DNA of 64,000 nucleotides from Actinoplanes sichuanensis (GCF_033097365.1 NZ_AP028461.1:11125501-11189500), one strand, 5' to 3'. Shown: positions 1 to 12,300, counted from the first letter of the stretch. The notes: generated by a model from the sequence alone, not told the origin. Numbers and translations are program-made.

Positions 1-1
1 C

Positions 2-235
2 CTGATGTGGACCGTCTACCACGCCACCGACAACTACGCCTCCAGCTACCGGATCATGGACAGCAAGGGCAACTGCCTGCAGCCGACCGACCTCAACGCC
101 GCCGTCAAGGACACCCACAGCGACGGCACGAGCAAGGTGAAGGTGGAGAAGTGCAGCAGCTCCGAGCTGCAGAAGTGGAACGCGCCCGCGAACATCAGCA
201 AGTTGACGCCGATCACCGACGTCAATGAGGAGTAA
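2..235 (+). CDS. C-terminal part of a lectin-tailed pilin-like protein (truncated by window edge)
   Basis: The 5' end lies outside the window; the first complete codon is at 2 and the stop TAA is at 233-235. The visible 77 residues resemble the C terminus of the protein at 2206-3783: both have a WTVY segment, a YASSY motif, a CLQP motif and an LQKWNA motif near the end. These are beta-trefoil (ricin B-type) features, where QxW-like motifs recur. The stop overlaps the start of the next gene (ATG at 225), so the gene is translationally coupled to the pseudopilin operon. I infer a paralogue of the 2206-3783 product, probably with a pilin-like N terminus, but that part is not visible. Confidence 0.75.
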   Translation: MMWTVYHATDNYASSYRIMDSKGNCLQPTDLNAAVKDTHSDGTSKVKVEKCSSSELQKWNAPANISKLTPITDVNEE

Positions 236-1619
236 CGAGGCTCCGGACTCGGGCTTCACCCTGGTGGAGACCATGGTGGCGATCGCCGTCGTCCTGGTGG
301 TGACGGCGTCGCTCACCGGGCTGTTCGTCGCGACGAGCCGGCTCGCGCATCTGCACGGCGACAAGCTGATCGCGATCCAGCTCGCCGACGACGCCATGGA
401 ACGGGTGCACGCTCTGAAGGTCGCGGCCATCCTCACCGGCCGCGACCGGCAGAGCGTCACCGACCAGTGGGCCGCACCGCTGGACGCGGTCGGCCCGATG
501 CTCGACAGCGCCCTCACCGACGTCGCCTACGACACCGACGCCGCCTCCGGGGCCGGCGCCACCGCGAAGCTCCCGACCACCCCGCTGGAGCAGACCCTCA
601 ACGGGCTGACCTACCGGCAGCACTTCTACATCGGCGGGTGTGTCCGGCCGAGCGCGGACGCCTCCGAGTGCATCGCCGCCTCGGCCGCCGCCGGGCAGAG
701 CAACCTCATCCCGTTCTACCGGGTCATCGTCGCGGTGACCTGGCCCGGCCGGCTCTGCCCGGGTGACTTCTGCACGTACGTCAGCTCGTCGCTGATCGGC
801 AGCAAGACCGAGGAACCGGTCTTCAACACCAACAGCAGCGCCGGCGTGCTGACCCTGACCACCGAGATGGACGCCGTCGTCTACGACGACGTCACGCTGC
901 CGGTGTCGCTGAGCTTCGCGGCCGCCGGCGGCGAGGGCGACCGCAACTGGTCGGCCCTGGACCTGCCGCCCGGCGTCTCGATCAACGCGACCACCGGCAC
1001 GGTCAGCGGCACGCCGACCACGGCCGGCACCTATCCGACCCGGGTCGTCGTCACCGACATCTACGACCAGCAGGACTACGTCGCCTGGAGCTGGCAGATC
1101 AAGGCGTTGCCGGTGATCAGCACCAGCAACACCAGCGCGTCGACGATCAAGGGCGGGGTCGCGTACACCAAGACCTTCGCGGCGACCGGCGGCTCCCCGG
1201 CGCTCGTCTGGACGGCGACCGGTCTGCCGCCCGGCCTCACCATGGCCTCGGCCACCGGCATCGTCTCCGGCACCCCGACCGCGGTCGGTACCTGGACCTC
1301 GACGGTCACCGTCACCGACCTTCACCAGCAGGCGGCGTCCAAGACGTTCACCTTCACGGCCGCGTCCCTGTCGCTGAGCGTCGCCGCACAGACCTTCACG
1401 ATGGGTACGGCCACCACGGTCACGATCGCGGCGGCCGGCGGTGTCCAGCCGTACGCCTACACCGCGACCAACCTGCCCACCGGGCTGACCATGGACGCTG
1501 CGACCGGCGTGGTCAGCGGAACCCCGTCCAAGGCCGGCAGCTGGACCGTCGTGGTCACGGTGACCGACGCGGTCGGCGGCACGATCACCAAGAACGCCAC
1601 CTGGAAGGTGACGGGATGA
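225..1619 (+). CDS. Pseudopilin with three putative Ig-like (He_PIG) repeats
   Basis: 464 residues. The N terminus carries a type IV prepilin signal: G10 followed by FTLVE (Glu at mature position 5) and a hydrophobic helix to about residue 35, as cleaved and N-methylated by prepilin peptidase. After a pseudopilin-like head of about 200 residues come three tandem Ig-like repeats (about 225-305, 305-385, 385-464), each with an LPxGxxxxxxTGxVSGTP signature and a VTVTD end, typical of the putative-Ig (He_PIG) adhesin family. The start overlaps the preceding stop by 11 nt and the end overlaps the next ATG (ATGA). The likely role is a minor pilin presenting an adhesin stalk at the cell surface. No prepilin peptidase or pilus ATPase is in the window. 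Confidence 0.85.
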   Translation: MRSNEAPDSGFTLVETMVAIAVVLVVTASLTGLFVATSRLAHLHGDKLIAIQLADDAMERVHALKVAAILTGRDRQSVTDQWAAPLDAVGPMLDSALTDVAYDTDAASGAGATAKLPTTPLEQTLNGLTYRQHFYIGGCVRPSADASECIAASAAAGQSNLIPFYRVIVAVTWPGRLCPGDFCTYVSSSLIGSKTEEPVFNTNSSAGVLTLTTEMDAVVYDDVTLPVSLSFAAAGGEGDRNWSALDLPPGVSINATTGTVSGTPTTAGTYPTRVVVTDIYDQQDYVAWSWQIKALPVISTSNTSASTIKGGVAYTKTFAATGGSPALVWTATGLPPGLTMASATGIVSGTPTAVGTWTSTVTVTDLHQQAASKTFTFTAASLSLSVAAQTFTMGTATTVTIAAAGGVQPYAYTATNLPTGLTMDAATGVVSGTPSKAGSWTVVVTVTDAVGGTITKNATWKVTG

Positions 1620-2209
1620 AGCGGCGCGACGACAGTGGTTTCACCCTGGCCGAGCTGATCGTCGCGACGTCGCTGATGGGGGTGGTCACCGCGGTGACCA
1701 CCGTCGCGATCGTGCAGATCTACCGGTCGTACAACTCGATCGACGCCGAGATCGAGGCGCAGACGCAGGTCACCGCCGCGTTCCGGACCCTGGACCAGGA
1801 GATCCGGTACGCCCGGAGCATCAGCGACCCGGCGACCGTGGACGGCGACTTCTACGTCGAGTACCTGGTCAACCTGGACGACGTGGACACCTGCGTGGAG
1901 CTGCGGCTGCGCCCGTCGACAAGCGAGCTGCAGCGCCGCCAGTGGGTCAAGACCGGTGCGCTGGCCCCGACCGGCTGGACCACGCTGGCGTCGCTGACCA
2001 CCTCGGCGCAGCCGTTCACGGTCACCCCGGCCGACGCCAACGCCCTGGACGCCTTCCGCTACCAGCGGCTGCGGGTCTTCTTCACGGCGAAGGTCGGTTC
2101 CGGCGAGGCCTCGTCCAGCCGGGTCACCGACATCACGTTCACCGCGCTCAACGCGACCGCCGACGACAATTCGGGCACCTGCACCGAGGCCAGGGGAGTG
2201 AGCTCATGA
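1616..2209 (+). CDS. Pseudopilin (PilW/GspJ-like minor pilin)
   Basis: 197 residues. It begins with a short basic leader and a prepilin cleavage motif G8-FTLAE with Glu at mature position 5, followed by a roughly 20-residue hydrophobic helix. The rest is a small globular head with two cysteines far apart (in DTCVEL and SGTCTE) that could form a disulfide. Size and helix-plus-head architecture fit the PilW/GspJ minor pilin group. It overlaps its upstream and downstream neighbours by 4 nt (ATGA), so the three pilin-like genes are probably one transcript with coupled translation. The exact subfamily is inferred from size and position, not from a profile search. Confidence 0.8.
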   Translation: MKRRDDSGFTLAELIVATSLMGVVTAVTTVAIVQIYRSYNSIDAEIEAQTQVTAAFRTLDQEIRYARSISDPATVDGDFYVEYLVNLDDVDTCVELRLRPSTSELQRRQWVKTGALAPTGWTTLASLTTSAQPFTVTPADANALDAFRYQRLRVFFTAKVGSGEASSSRVTDITFTALNATADDNSGTCTEARGVSS

Positions 2210-3783
2210 GGTCCTGGCGCCGACGTGGGGACGACGGGTCGCTCCCCATCGCCGTTCTGATCACGCTCGTCGGCGTCAGCCTGAGCGCCATGCTCACCTC
2301 GATGGTGATCAACGCGATCAGCGACTCCAACCTCCAGGCCCGCCGGGTGCTGGCGCTGCACGCCGCGCAGGCCGGGCTGGACGTCGGGCTCGCCCAGGTG
2401 CGTGGCGCGGTCAAGACCAACGCCATCACCGGCGCCGAGGAGGGCGATCGGTCCGAGCTGCCGTGCAGCCCGCTCACCGGTACCGTCGGAGCGGGCAACG
2501 CGTCGTCGTACACCGTCTCGGTCGACTATTACCGCACTGATCCGCAGGGCAAGGACGCCGGCTGGCTCCACGACAACGCGATCTCCTGCGCCACCGTCAA
2601 CGGGCCGCAGTACGTCCCGGCGTACGCCCGGTTCACCGCGGTCGGCAAGGCGGTCACCGGCGGTCGTACCCTGACCCGCACGCTGAGCGGCACCTACGTG
2701 CTGCACACCACGAACGCCAACATCTACGGCGGGCTCATCCACGCGTACCGGACCAGCGGCAGTGTCAAGGACTACTGCATCGCGGCCACCTCGGGCGACC
2801 CGTCCGCCTCGGAGGTCACCATGCAGCTGTGCAGCCCCGGCGCGGTGTCGCAGACCTGGGCGTACACCGACAATCTGCAGATCGTGCTGGTCGCCTCGCA
2901 AAAACCGTCCCGGCCGCTCGGCATGTGCCTGGAAGCGGGCACCACCCACGTCACCGGCAACCGGGTCACCGTGCAGCCGTGCCAGGGCTCCAAACCCTCG
3001 ATGTACCGGCAGCAGTGGAGCTTCAACGGTTCCGCCGAGTTCGTCGGCTCCGAACTGACCGCCGGCACCAACACCGACGGCTCCTGCTTCTACCGGGAGA
3101 CCGACGGCGCGGCGGACAGCCTGCTCCTGCTGATCGTCAACTCGTCGGCCTGCAACACCAGCTCGGTCAACGCCCGCCGCTGGTCGCCCGACGCCGCGGT
3201 CGGCGCCGGTATGGCCGCCTCCCCGGCCGGGCAGGCCGTCGGCCAGCTGGTCAACTACAACCAGTTCGGCCGGTGCCTCGACGTCACTGAGAAGAACGTC
3301 AACTTCGGGCACCTGATCGCCTGGCCGTGCAAGCAGAACCCGAACCCGGCGAACGTCGAATGGAACCAGCGGTACAGCCTGCCCGCGCTCGACTCGTCGA
3401 AGGCCGGGACCGCCGACAACCACGCCACCGGGACGATCACCACCAACAACGGCACCGTCTACTGCCTGACCAGTCCGTTCTCGACGGCGGTGGGTCAGTA
3501 CGTGCAGACCAAGACCTGCACGGGCGGTATCAACCAGAAATGGACCGTCTACGGCGAGACGAACAAGTACGCCAGCAGCTACCAGATCGTCGACAGCAGC
3601 GGGCGGTACTGCCTTCAGCCGCGTGACCCGAAGTCGGCCAACCCGGACTACTACCAGCCGAACACCTACAAGATCAGCAAGATCTACGTCGCCGAGTGCG
3701 ACGGCTCCACCCTCCAGAAGTGGAACGCCGACCAGAACGTCATCGCCGCCCTGGCCCTGAAGGACGTCAAGGAGACGAACTGA
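2206..3783 (+). CDS. PilX-like membrane-anchored protein with ricin-type lectin domain
   Basis: 525 residues from the ATG overlapping the preceding stop; an open frame extends further upstream but only as an antisense/shadow of the previous gene. Residues about 10-35 form a hydrophobic helix after a GDDG-SLPIAV leader, resembling PilX-type minor pilins (no Glu5). Residues about 170-520 contain repeated QxW-type motifs (SQTW, RQQW, NQKW, LQKW) with spaced cysteines and CLDV/CLEA/CLQP segments, the pattern of a ricin B-type beta-trefoil carbohydrate-binding domain, perhaps two in tandem. It is a paralogue of the truncated gene at 2-235, so lectin-tailed genes flank the two pseudopilins. Probable role: a surface pilus-associated lectin. 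Confidence 0.8.
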   Translation: MRSWRRRGDDGSLPIAVLITLVGVSLSAMLTSMVINAISDSNLQARRVLALHAAQAGLDVGLAQVRGAVKTNAITGAEEGDRSELPCSPLTGTVGAGNASSYTVSVDYYRTDPQGKDAGWLHDNAISCATVNGPQYVPAYARFTAVGKAVTGGRTLTRTLSGTYVLHTTNANIYGGLIHAYRTSGSVKDYCIAATSGDPSASEVTMQLCSPGAVSQTWAYTDNLQIVLVASQKPSRPLGMCLEAGTTHVTGNRVTVQPCQGSKPSMYRQQWSFNGSAEFVGSELTAGTNTDGSCFYRETDGAADSLLLLIVNSSACNTSSVNARRWSPDAAVGAGMAASPAGQAVGQLVNYNQFGRCLDVTEKNVNFGHLIAWPCKQNPNPANVEWNQRYSLPALDSSKAGTADNHATGTITTNNGTVYCLTSPFSTAVGQYVQTKTCTGGINQKWTVYGETNKYASSYQIVDSSGRYCLQPRDPKSANPDYYQPNTYKISKIYVAECDGSTLQKWNADQNVIAALALKDVKETN

Positions 3784-3789
3784 AGCCGC

Positions 3790-4644
3790 TCAGTTCGTCG
3801 GGAAGAAGTTGCCGTAGACGTCGAGCGCGGAGCCGCCCGCGGTGGCGATCGCCTCATAGGTGTCGCCGCCGGCGTTGCGCCCGCCCGAGGGATGGGTGTA
3901 CTTGGCGGTGAACGTGTAGGTCCCCGGGGCCAGTCGGTCGGCCGACGAGAGCGTGAACCGGTAGAGCAACGCGCCGGCCTCCTCGGTGACCGTGGTGCTG
4001 ACGCTGCCGCCGGGGACCTGCTTGGTGCCGCCCCGCGACACCAGCCCGTCGGTACGCGCCACCCGGATCACCACCTCCAGAGCGGTCAGCTCCTCGGTGG
4101 TCTTCAGCGTCACGACGCTCGCGCCCTGGGTGTCGCCGCTGTCCGGATCGACCGAGCCGTCCGACCAGAGCGGGCCCTGGCTGACCCGGGTGAAACCGGG
4201 CTGCCCCTTGGTGAGCGACGGCGACGGGGTGGCGGCCGACGTCGTCCGACTCGGGGTGGGCCGGCCGGCCGGCGACTCGGCCGGACTGCCGGTGGCCGGG
4301 AGGGACGGCGCGATGCTGACCGGATCGGTGGAGACCGGGCTCGCCGTGGTCGTCGCCGGGGCGACCGACGGCACCGGAATGGCCTCGTCCCGATCGTCGG
4401 CACCGGCCAGCGCCCACGTGCCGACTCCGCCCCCGCCGAAAACGGTCACGACGGCGGCGACCACGGCGGCCACCCGGACCCGGGGACCGCGCCGGCCGCC
4501 CGGCAGGACCGCCCGTCGGCGGCCGTGGCCGGTGTCCTGCATCGCGGCCAGGGTGATCCGGTCCAGCATGGCGTCGCGGTCCGGGCGGTGCCGGTCCGCC
4601 TCGGCCCGGAGCGCCGCCCGGAGCCGGTCGTCGGAGGGCCTCAT
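3790..4644 (-). CDS. Membrane-anchored partner of the ECF sigma factor (putative anti-sigma-like protein)
   Basis: 284 residues. A charged cytoplasmic N terminus (1-55) is followed by one membrane helix (about 57-80), a Pro/Thr/Ser-rich linker (about 90-150) and an extracytoplasmic beta-rich domain to the C-terminal NFFPTN. The ATG overlaps the stop of the upstream sigma gene (4641-4644), the usual arrangement of sigma/anti-sigma pairs. I see no HxxxCxxC zinc anti-sigma motif, so the anti-sigma role rests on gene order and topology only. It could instead be a SigE-family-associated membrane protein of unknown role. It converges with the lectin gene at 3783, leaving 6 bp between the stops. Confidence 0.6.
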   Translation of the reverse strand: MRPSDDRLRAALRAEADRHRPDRDAMLDRITLAAMQDTGHGRRRAVLPGGRRGPRVRVAAVVAAVVTVFGGGGVGTWALAGADDRDEAIPVPSVAPATTTASPVSTDPVSIAPSLPATGSPAESPAGRPTPSRTTSAATPSPSLTKGQPGFTRVSQGPLWSDGSVDPDSGDTQGASVVTLKTTEELTALEVVIRVARTDGLVSRGGTKQVPGGSVSTTVTEEAGALLYRFTLSSADRLAPGTYTFTAKYTHPSGGRNAGGDTYEAIATAGGSALDVYGNFFPTN

Positions 4645-5141
4645 CGTGCCGCCTCCCAGCCGTCGATGCGGACGTCGTCCCCCAATAATCCGGCGAGTTG
4701 CCGCGCACCGCGCGAGGTCGAGCTCTTCACCGCGCCGACGGAGATGCCGAGGATCGCCGCGACCTCACGTTCCGGCAGGTCGAAGGCGTAGCGCAGGACC
4801 ACGCAGGCGCGTCGGCGATGCGGGAGCCGGCGTAGCGCCCCGCGGACGTCCAGGACGGCCGACACGTCGGTGTCCCGGCCGCGGCGCAGCGACTCGAACG
4901 ACAGCAGACGTTCCCGGCTGCGGCGGCGTACCCAGTTGCGGGCCAGGTTCATCACGATGCCATGACCGTAGGCCACCGGGTCGTCGGCCTCGGTGACCCG
5001 GTCCCAGTGCCGCCACACCTCGGTCAGCGCGTCCGCGGCCAGGTCGTCGGCGACCTCGGACTCGCCGGTCATCAGGTACGCCAGACGCGACATCGAGGCA
5101 TGATGCCGCTCGAAATACGCGTGGAAGGCATCGTCGCGCAA
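4641..5141 (-). CDS. ECF RNA polymerase sigma factor, SigE family
   Basis: About 166 residues with region 2 (FxxYFERHHASMSRLAYLMTG, then ADDLAADALTEVWRHW) and region 4 (LRRLPHRRRACVVLRYAFDLPEREVAAILG, then SVGAVKSSTSRG) of the actinobacterial SigE-family ECF group. It directs RNA polymerase to a small regulon, probably including its own operon. The strong AAGGAGG on the minus strand lies 10 nt before a TTG at 5141; an in-frame GTG at 5150 is only 1 nt from that SD, so TTG is preferred. It is coupled by ATGA overlap to the membrane partner downstream, and is divergent from the TauE-type gene at 5287. Confidence 0.85.
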   Translation of the reverse strand: MRDDAFHAYFERHHASMSRLAYLMTGESEVADDLAADALTEVWRHWDRVTEADDPVAYGHGIVMNLARNWVRRRSRERLLSFESLRRGRDTDVSAVLDVRGALRRLPHRRRACVVLRYAFDLPEREVAAILGISVGAVKSSTSRGARQLAGLLGDDVRIDGWEAAR

Positions 5142-5286
5142 CCGGCACACACCTCCTTGTTCCCATCAGACCGGACCACGGCAGAGAGCAGACCGGACGA
5201 CGTTAGAGATCAGGTCGGGTCCGGGGCAAGGGCTGTTCGGCCGGTGAGACGCGGATATCAGCACCGCATGGTCTACCTTCTCGATC

Positions 5287-6057
5287 ATGGAAATAGGGAT
5301 TGCCGGGCTCCTGGCCGGTTTCCTCATCTCGATCGTGACCGCGCCGGTGGGTGTCTCCGGCGCGGTCTTCCTGCTGCCCGTCCAGCTCAGCGTCCTGCAC
5401 GTGCCCAACCCCGCGGTCACCCCGACGAACCTGCTCTACAACGTGGTGGCCGGCCCCGGTGCGCTGCTGCGTTACCTGCGGCAGGGCGGATTCGACAGGC
5501 CGCTGACCCGGCTGCTGATCGCCGGCACCCTGCCCGGTGTGGTGCTCGGCGCGTTCCTGCGGGTGTTCGCGCTGCCCGGCCCGCGGGTGTTCCGGCTGGT
5601 CGTGGCGGCGGTGCTACTGCCGCTCGGGGTCTGGCTGTGCCTGCGCGCGGTCCGGCCCGCCCCGGTCGCCCGCCGACGGCGTGACCTGCCGATCGTCTGG
5701 CTCGGGCTGGGTGTCGGTACGGTCGGTGGAATCTACGGCATCGGCGGCGGCTCGATCCTCGGCCCGATCCTGGCCGGCAGCGGCATCCCGATGGCCACGG
5801 TCGCACCGGCCGCACTGGCGTCCACGTTCGTGACGTCGATCGCGGGCGCCGGCACGTACGGTCTGATCGCCCTCACCACCGACGGCGGCGAGATCGCCCC
5901 GCACTGGACGCTCGGCCTGCTCTGCGGTCTCGGCGGCCTGATCGGCGGTTACCTGGGCGCCCGGCTCCAGCGGCACTTCCCGGAGGCGGCGCTGCGTTTC
6001 CTACTGGGTGCCCTGGCCGTGGCCCTGGGCGTCGTCTACCTGTTCCAGGCCGCCTGA
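5287..6057 (+). CDS. Sulfite exporter TauE/SafE family permease
   Basis: 256 residues, about eight hydrophobic segments in two similar halves. The first half has an N-terminal GLLAGFLISIVTAPVGVSGA segment and a PNPAVTPTNLLYN motif; the second has GIYGIGGGSILGP followed by PAALASTFVTS. These paired glycine-rich signatures are characteristic of TauE/SafE (DUF81) transporters, which move sulfite, sulfoacetate or related organic anions across the membrane. The substrate cannot be told here. The ATG at 5287 is the first good start after the intergenic space shared with the divergent sigma gene. Confidence 0.88.
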   Translation: MEIGIAGLLAGFLISIVTAPVGVSGAVFLLPVQLSVLHVPNPAVTPTNLLYNVVAGPGALLRYLRQGGFDRPLTRLLIAGTLPGVVLGAFLRVFALPGPRVFRLVVAAVLLPLGVWLCLRAVRPAPVARRRRDLPIVWLGLGVGTVGGIYGIGGGSILGPILAGSGIPMATVAPAALASTFVTSIAGAGTYGLIALTTDGGEIAPHWTLGLLCGLGGLIGGYLGARLQRHFPEAALRFLLGALAVALGVVYLFQAA

Positions 6058-6065
6058 AAGCGGCG

Positions 6066-6110
6066 GGTCGTGAGGTCTGTCGAGGCCGCCCCGGAACAGC
6101 CCGCACGACC
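6066..6110. terminator. Candidate bidirectional hairpin between convergent genes
   Basis: GGTCGTG at 6066-6072 and CACGACC at 6104-6110 are a perfect 7-bp inverted repeat. They lie in the 68-bp gap between the convergent TauE-type permease and glycogen phosphorylase genes. The loop is long (31 nt) and there is no T tract, so a terminator role is only plausible. Confidence 0.25.
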
Positions 6111-6125
6111 GGCCGCCTGGATTTC

Positions 6126-8564
<2,439 letters not shown>

Positions 8565-8658
8565 GCCGCCATTGTGCCTTCCAGAGGTTTCAGAACACCC
8601 CTCTTCGAGCTAACGACCAGAGCGTCCCCTTTACGACAGGAAGTCAGGTCCGGGCAGC

Positions 8659-9345
8659 ATGCCGGCCGGTCACCGCCGGGTGGGACACTTCCGTGTGCTC
8701 CACGATCTGCTGCCCCCCTCCGTGATCACCGCCGAGGCGTTCACCGACGACCCGGACGAGCCGTGCTTCCCCGGTGAGGAAGACCTGGTGGCGAGGGCCG
8801 TCGACGGCCGACGCCGGGAGTTCGTGACCGCCCGCCGCTGCGCCCGCGAAGCCCTGGCCCGGCTCGGATTCGCCCCGGCGCCGATCCGTCCCGGCCCCCG
8901 CCGCGAACCGATCTGGCCGGACGGGGTGGTCGGCAGCATCACCCACTGCGCCGGTTACCGGGCCGCCGCCGTCGCCCGTGTCGCCGATGTGACCAGCCTG
9001 GGCATCGACGCCGAGACGCACGCCCCGCTGCCGCCCCGGGTGTTTCCGGCGGTGACCACACCCGACGATCGGGAGCACCTGGCCCACCTCGCCGAAGAGG
9101 ACCCGGCGGTGCACTGGGGCCGGCTGCTGTTCTCCGCGAAGGAGTCCGTCTACAAAGCATGGTTCCCGGTGACCCGGCGCTGGCTCGGCTTCGAGGACGC
9201 GAGCCTCACCATCGACCGGGAACGGGGCACGTTCGCCGCCCGGATCCACATCGCATCACCCTGGCCGGCCCTGCACGGGCGGTGGCAGGTGTCCGGCGGG
9301 CTCGTGCTCACGGCGGTGACCGTTGCGCCGGGCGCCGAATCGTAG
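8659..9345 (+). CDS. 4'-phosphopantetheinyl transferase (EntD/Sfp type)
   Basis: 228 residues from the ATG at 8659. An in-frame GTG at 8695 (VLHDLLPPS) is an equally credible start giving 216 residues. It transfers 4'-phosphopantetheine from CoA to carrier-protein domains of NRPS/PKS or siderophore enzymes. Diagnostic motifs are present in order: VGSITHC, SLGIDAE (Mg2+-binding Asp and Glu) and FSAKESVYKAWFP (the WxxKE-like catalytic helix), as in EntD-type enzymes. No NRPS or PKS gene lies in the window, so its targets are elsewhere. It converges with the nSTAND gene, with 7 bp between them. Confidence 0.93.
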   Translation: MPAGHRRVGHFRVLHDLLPPSVITAEAFTDDPDEPCFPGEEDLVARAVDGRRREFVTARRCAREALARLGFAPAPIRPGPRREPIWPDGVVGSITHCAGYRAAAVARVADVTSLGIDAETHAPLPPRVFPAVTTPDDREHLAHLAEEDPAVHWGRLLFSAKESVYKAWFPVTRRWLGFEDASLTIDRERGTFAARIHIASPWPALHGRWQVSGGLVLTAVTVAPGAES

Positions 9346-9352
9346 GGGCGCG

Positions 9353-12300
9353 TCACTGACGAAACCGTCGACAAGGCTCCGGGAGCGGCTGGGCGTCGTT
9401 TCGGCTCAGTGCGGTGGCGATGCCGCAGAGCCGGCGGCCCGCCACCGCCGGGTCCAGCGGCCACACCGACACCAGCGAATCGAACGATCCACTCACCAGC
9501 AGGCCGCCGTCCGGGGCGAAGGCCAGCGCCCTTACCACGCCGATGTGCCCACGCAGGGTGGCGGTCCGCGCCCGGGTCGCGGTGTCCCACAGATGGATCG
9601 GCCCACTCCGGTCACCGACCGCCAGCGTGCGCCCGTCCGGCGAGAACGCCACCCGGTCGATCTGGTCGCCCTGCTCCGCGGTGGTCCACAGCGATACGGC
9701 CCCGTCCCCGCTGCGCACGTCGACGAACCGGTTCGTCCCGGTCACCGCCATCGACCGGCCGTCCGGCGCGACCACCAGATCCAGCGGCTGGTAGCCGCCC
9801 AGCGGGTGGGGCTCGCCGACCGGGGTCAGGTCGGCCACCCGCCAGGACCGCAGGACACCGGAGAACCCGGCGTCCGCTCGCGCGACGCTGCTCCGGGTCA
9901 CCCCGGCGTGCAGCACCGACCCGTCCGCGGAGAAGGCGAGTGCGTACGTCGACTCGTTCCTCTCCTCGTCCGGCTTCTCCAGCGCGATCGTGCCGCGCAT
10001 CCGGCGGGCCGCCACGTCGTACACCCGGATCTCGCCCGACAGCCAGGCGTCGCTCTCCCCGAGGCAGGTGAACAGGGCGACCGCGAGCAGCCGGCCGTCC
10101 CGGGAGACGGCCAGGTCACCGGTGCACCGGCTCAGATCCACCGAGTCGTGCCGTCTACCGGTCTCGTCCCACAGCTCCAGGGTCCGCGCGGCGGTGACCA
10201 GTGCGAGCAGGTCGTCCGTCGCGTACACCAGGCCGCTCACCGGTCCGGCCGGGCGGAACGAACCGGTCCGCTCCCGGGTGGCGGTGTCCCACACCCGAAC
10301 CGTCCCGTCCTGGCCGCCGGCCGCGATCCGCCGCCCGTCCGGGGAGAACACCGCGCCGTACACCTCGCCGTCGGTGTTCAGTGCATTCACCAACCGCCTG
10401 TGCACCACGGACGGCCCGGTCGGCGCGGTCACCACCACCACCTGCCCGTTCGCCGAGGCGGCGGCCGCGCCGTAGGAGGACAGGCCGGTACGCATGGTGC
10501 TCTGCGTCGCGTTGCTGAGCGACCACAGGTCGACGTTGCGCAGCGCGGCCGCGGCGATGATCATGCCGTCACCGGTGACCGCGAACGGTGCCGGCGGCGC
10601 GCTCGTGTGATCGGACGGCGTGATGTCCCGGAGCTTGCGGCCGGTGGCGGGCTCCCACTGCTTGAGCCGGCTGTGCCCGCTCGTGCCCGGCTCGTTCGTG
10701 ATCAGCGAGCCGTCCGGGGCGAAGGCGAGAAACGCCGGGCCGGTCAGCGACATCGTCCGTGCACCGTCGCCGATCCGCCTGACCTCGGCCCGGGCATCCG
10801 CCCCGGCGGTCGCGACATACTTCCCGTCCCGGCTCACCGACAGTGACATCACACCGTCGCCACCGGCCGCCATGGTGCGGATCGACCGGCCGGTCACCGC
10901 GTCCCAGAAACCCAGATCCCGCGCCCCATCGGTACGGGTGGACACGACCGTGGTGGTGCCGGGCAGCCAGCCGACCGCCCCGTAGGCCGGAAGCGCACGG
11001 ATCAGCTCGCCGGTCGTCGCGTCCCAGATCCGCACGCCGTCCGGCACGATCGCGCCGGACGCGAGATAGCGGCCGTCCGAGGAGAACTGCACCGAGTTGA
11101 CCCAGACCTTGTCCAGGTTCTCCGGCGGTGCCGGATAGGTCAGCGGCGGGCCGACCTCGGTGAGCGTCGCGGTGTCCCAGAGCCGGACCACACCCTTGTC
11201 GTCGCCGATCGCGATCCGCGACCCGTCCGGGCTGACCGCGGCCGAGTTGCCGCCCGGAACCGTGCCCAGGTGCCCGGCGAACCGCACCATCTGGGCGGAG
11301 AGCAGCGCGCCCCGGGCCTCCACGGTCGGCTCCTCGCCCCACGCGGCCAGCGCCCGACGGACCGCGGCCGGCTCGTCGTGGTCCAGCAGGGCGAGGGCCT
11401 CGGCGGCGTACTGGCGGGAGCGGGCGTCCCGACCGGCCGCACCGGCGGTGCGCTGCCCCTGCACCGCGACCAGACCGCCGCCGACCGCCAGCAGCAGCGC
11501 CACGGCCAGGCCGGCGACCATCCGGCGCAACCGGCGGGTGGCCCGCTCCCGCGCCCGCTGCTCCCGCTCGGCGGCCGCGTCACCGGCCGCCAGGTACTCC
11601 CCGACCAGCGGCGGTACGCCGTCACCGGTCGGCACCCGGTCCCGGGCGGCGAGCAGGCGGGAACCACGGGGCAGCAGGTCGGGGTCGCGGCCGGACCGGT
11701 CCCAGTCGCGGGCCGCCTCGATCACCGACTGGCGTAGCAGCAGGTCCTCGCGAGCCTCGGCGACCCAGCCGGCCAGCCGGGGCCAGCTGGTCAGCAGCGC
11801 CTCGTGGCTGATCTCCACGGTGTCCGTGCCGACCGTGACGAGCCGGGCCCGGACCAGGCGGCGCAGCACCCGCGAGTCGCTCGCGGCCCGCTCACCCCGG
11901 CGGCGTGCGGCGGTGCCGTCGGCGGTGACCACGACCAGCGCGAGCAGCGCGTCCCGCAGCCGGTCCCGATCCTCCGGCGGCAGATCCAGATAGATGCCCT
12001 CGGCGGTCTCGGCGATCGCGTGCCGGATGCCGCCGGTGGCCCGGTAGGCGGCCACCGTCAGCCGGATCCCCTCGCGCCGGTCCCAGGTGGCGCGCAGCGC
12101 GTGGGCGAGCAGCGGCAGCGCCCCCGGCTCGTAGCCGTCCCGCCCGTCCGCGCCCAGGTCGTGCAGCAGCAGGTCGGGCAGGCCGGGCTCGACGGTGAGG
12201 CCGGCGTGCTCGGCCGGTTCGACGACGGCCCGTCGGATCGCGTCGGCGTCCAACGCGCCGAGGACGACGTGCCCGGCGGCGAGGATCCGGGCCAGTGGGG

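Noticed and set aside
222..1325. Long antisense open frames opposite real genes, here and throughout
   Set aside because: Arg/Gly/Pro-rich composition is the usual product of reading high-GC genes in the wrong frame; none has a domain.
1942..2205. Extended start of the third pilin-like gene
   Set aside because: It lies inside the preceding pseudopilin gene; the ATGA overlap start with a membrane helix is better.
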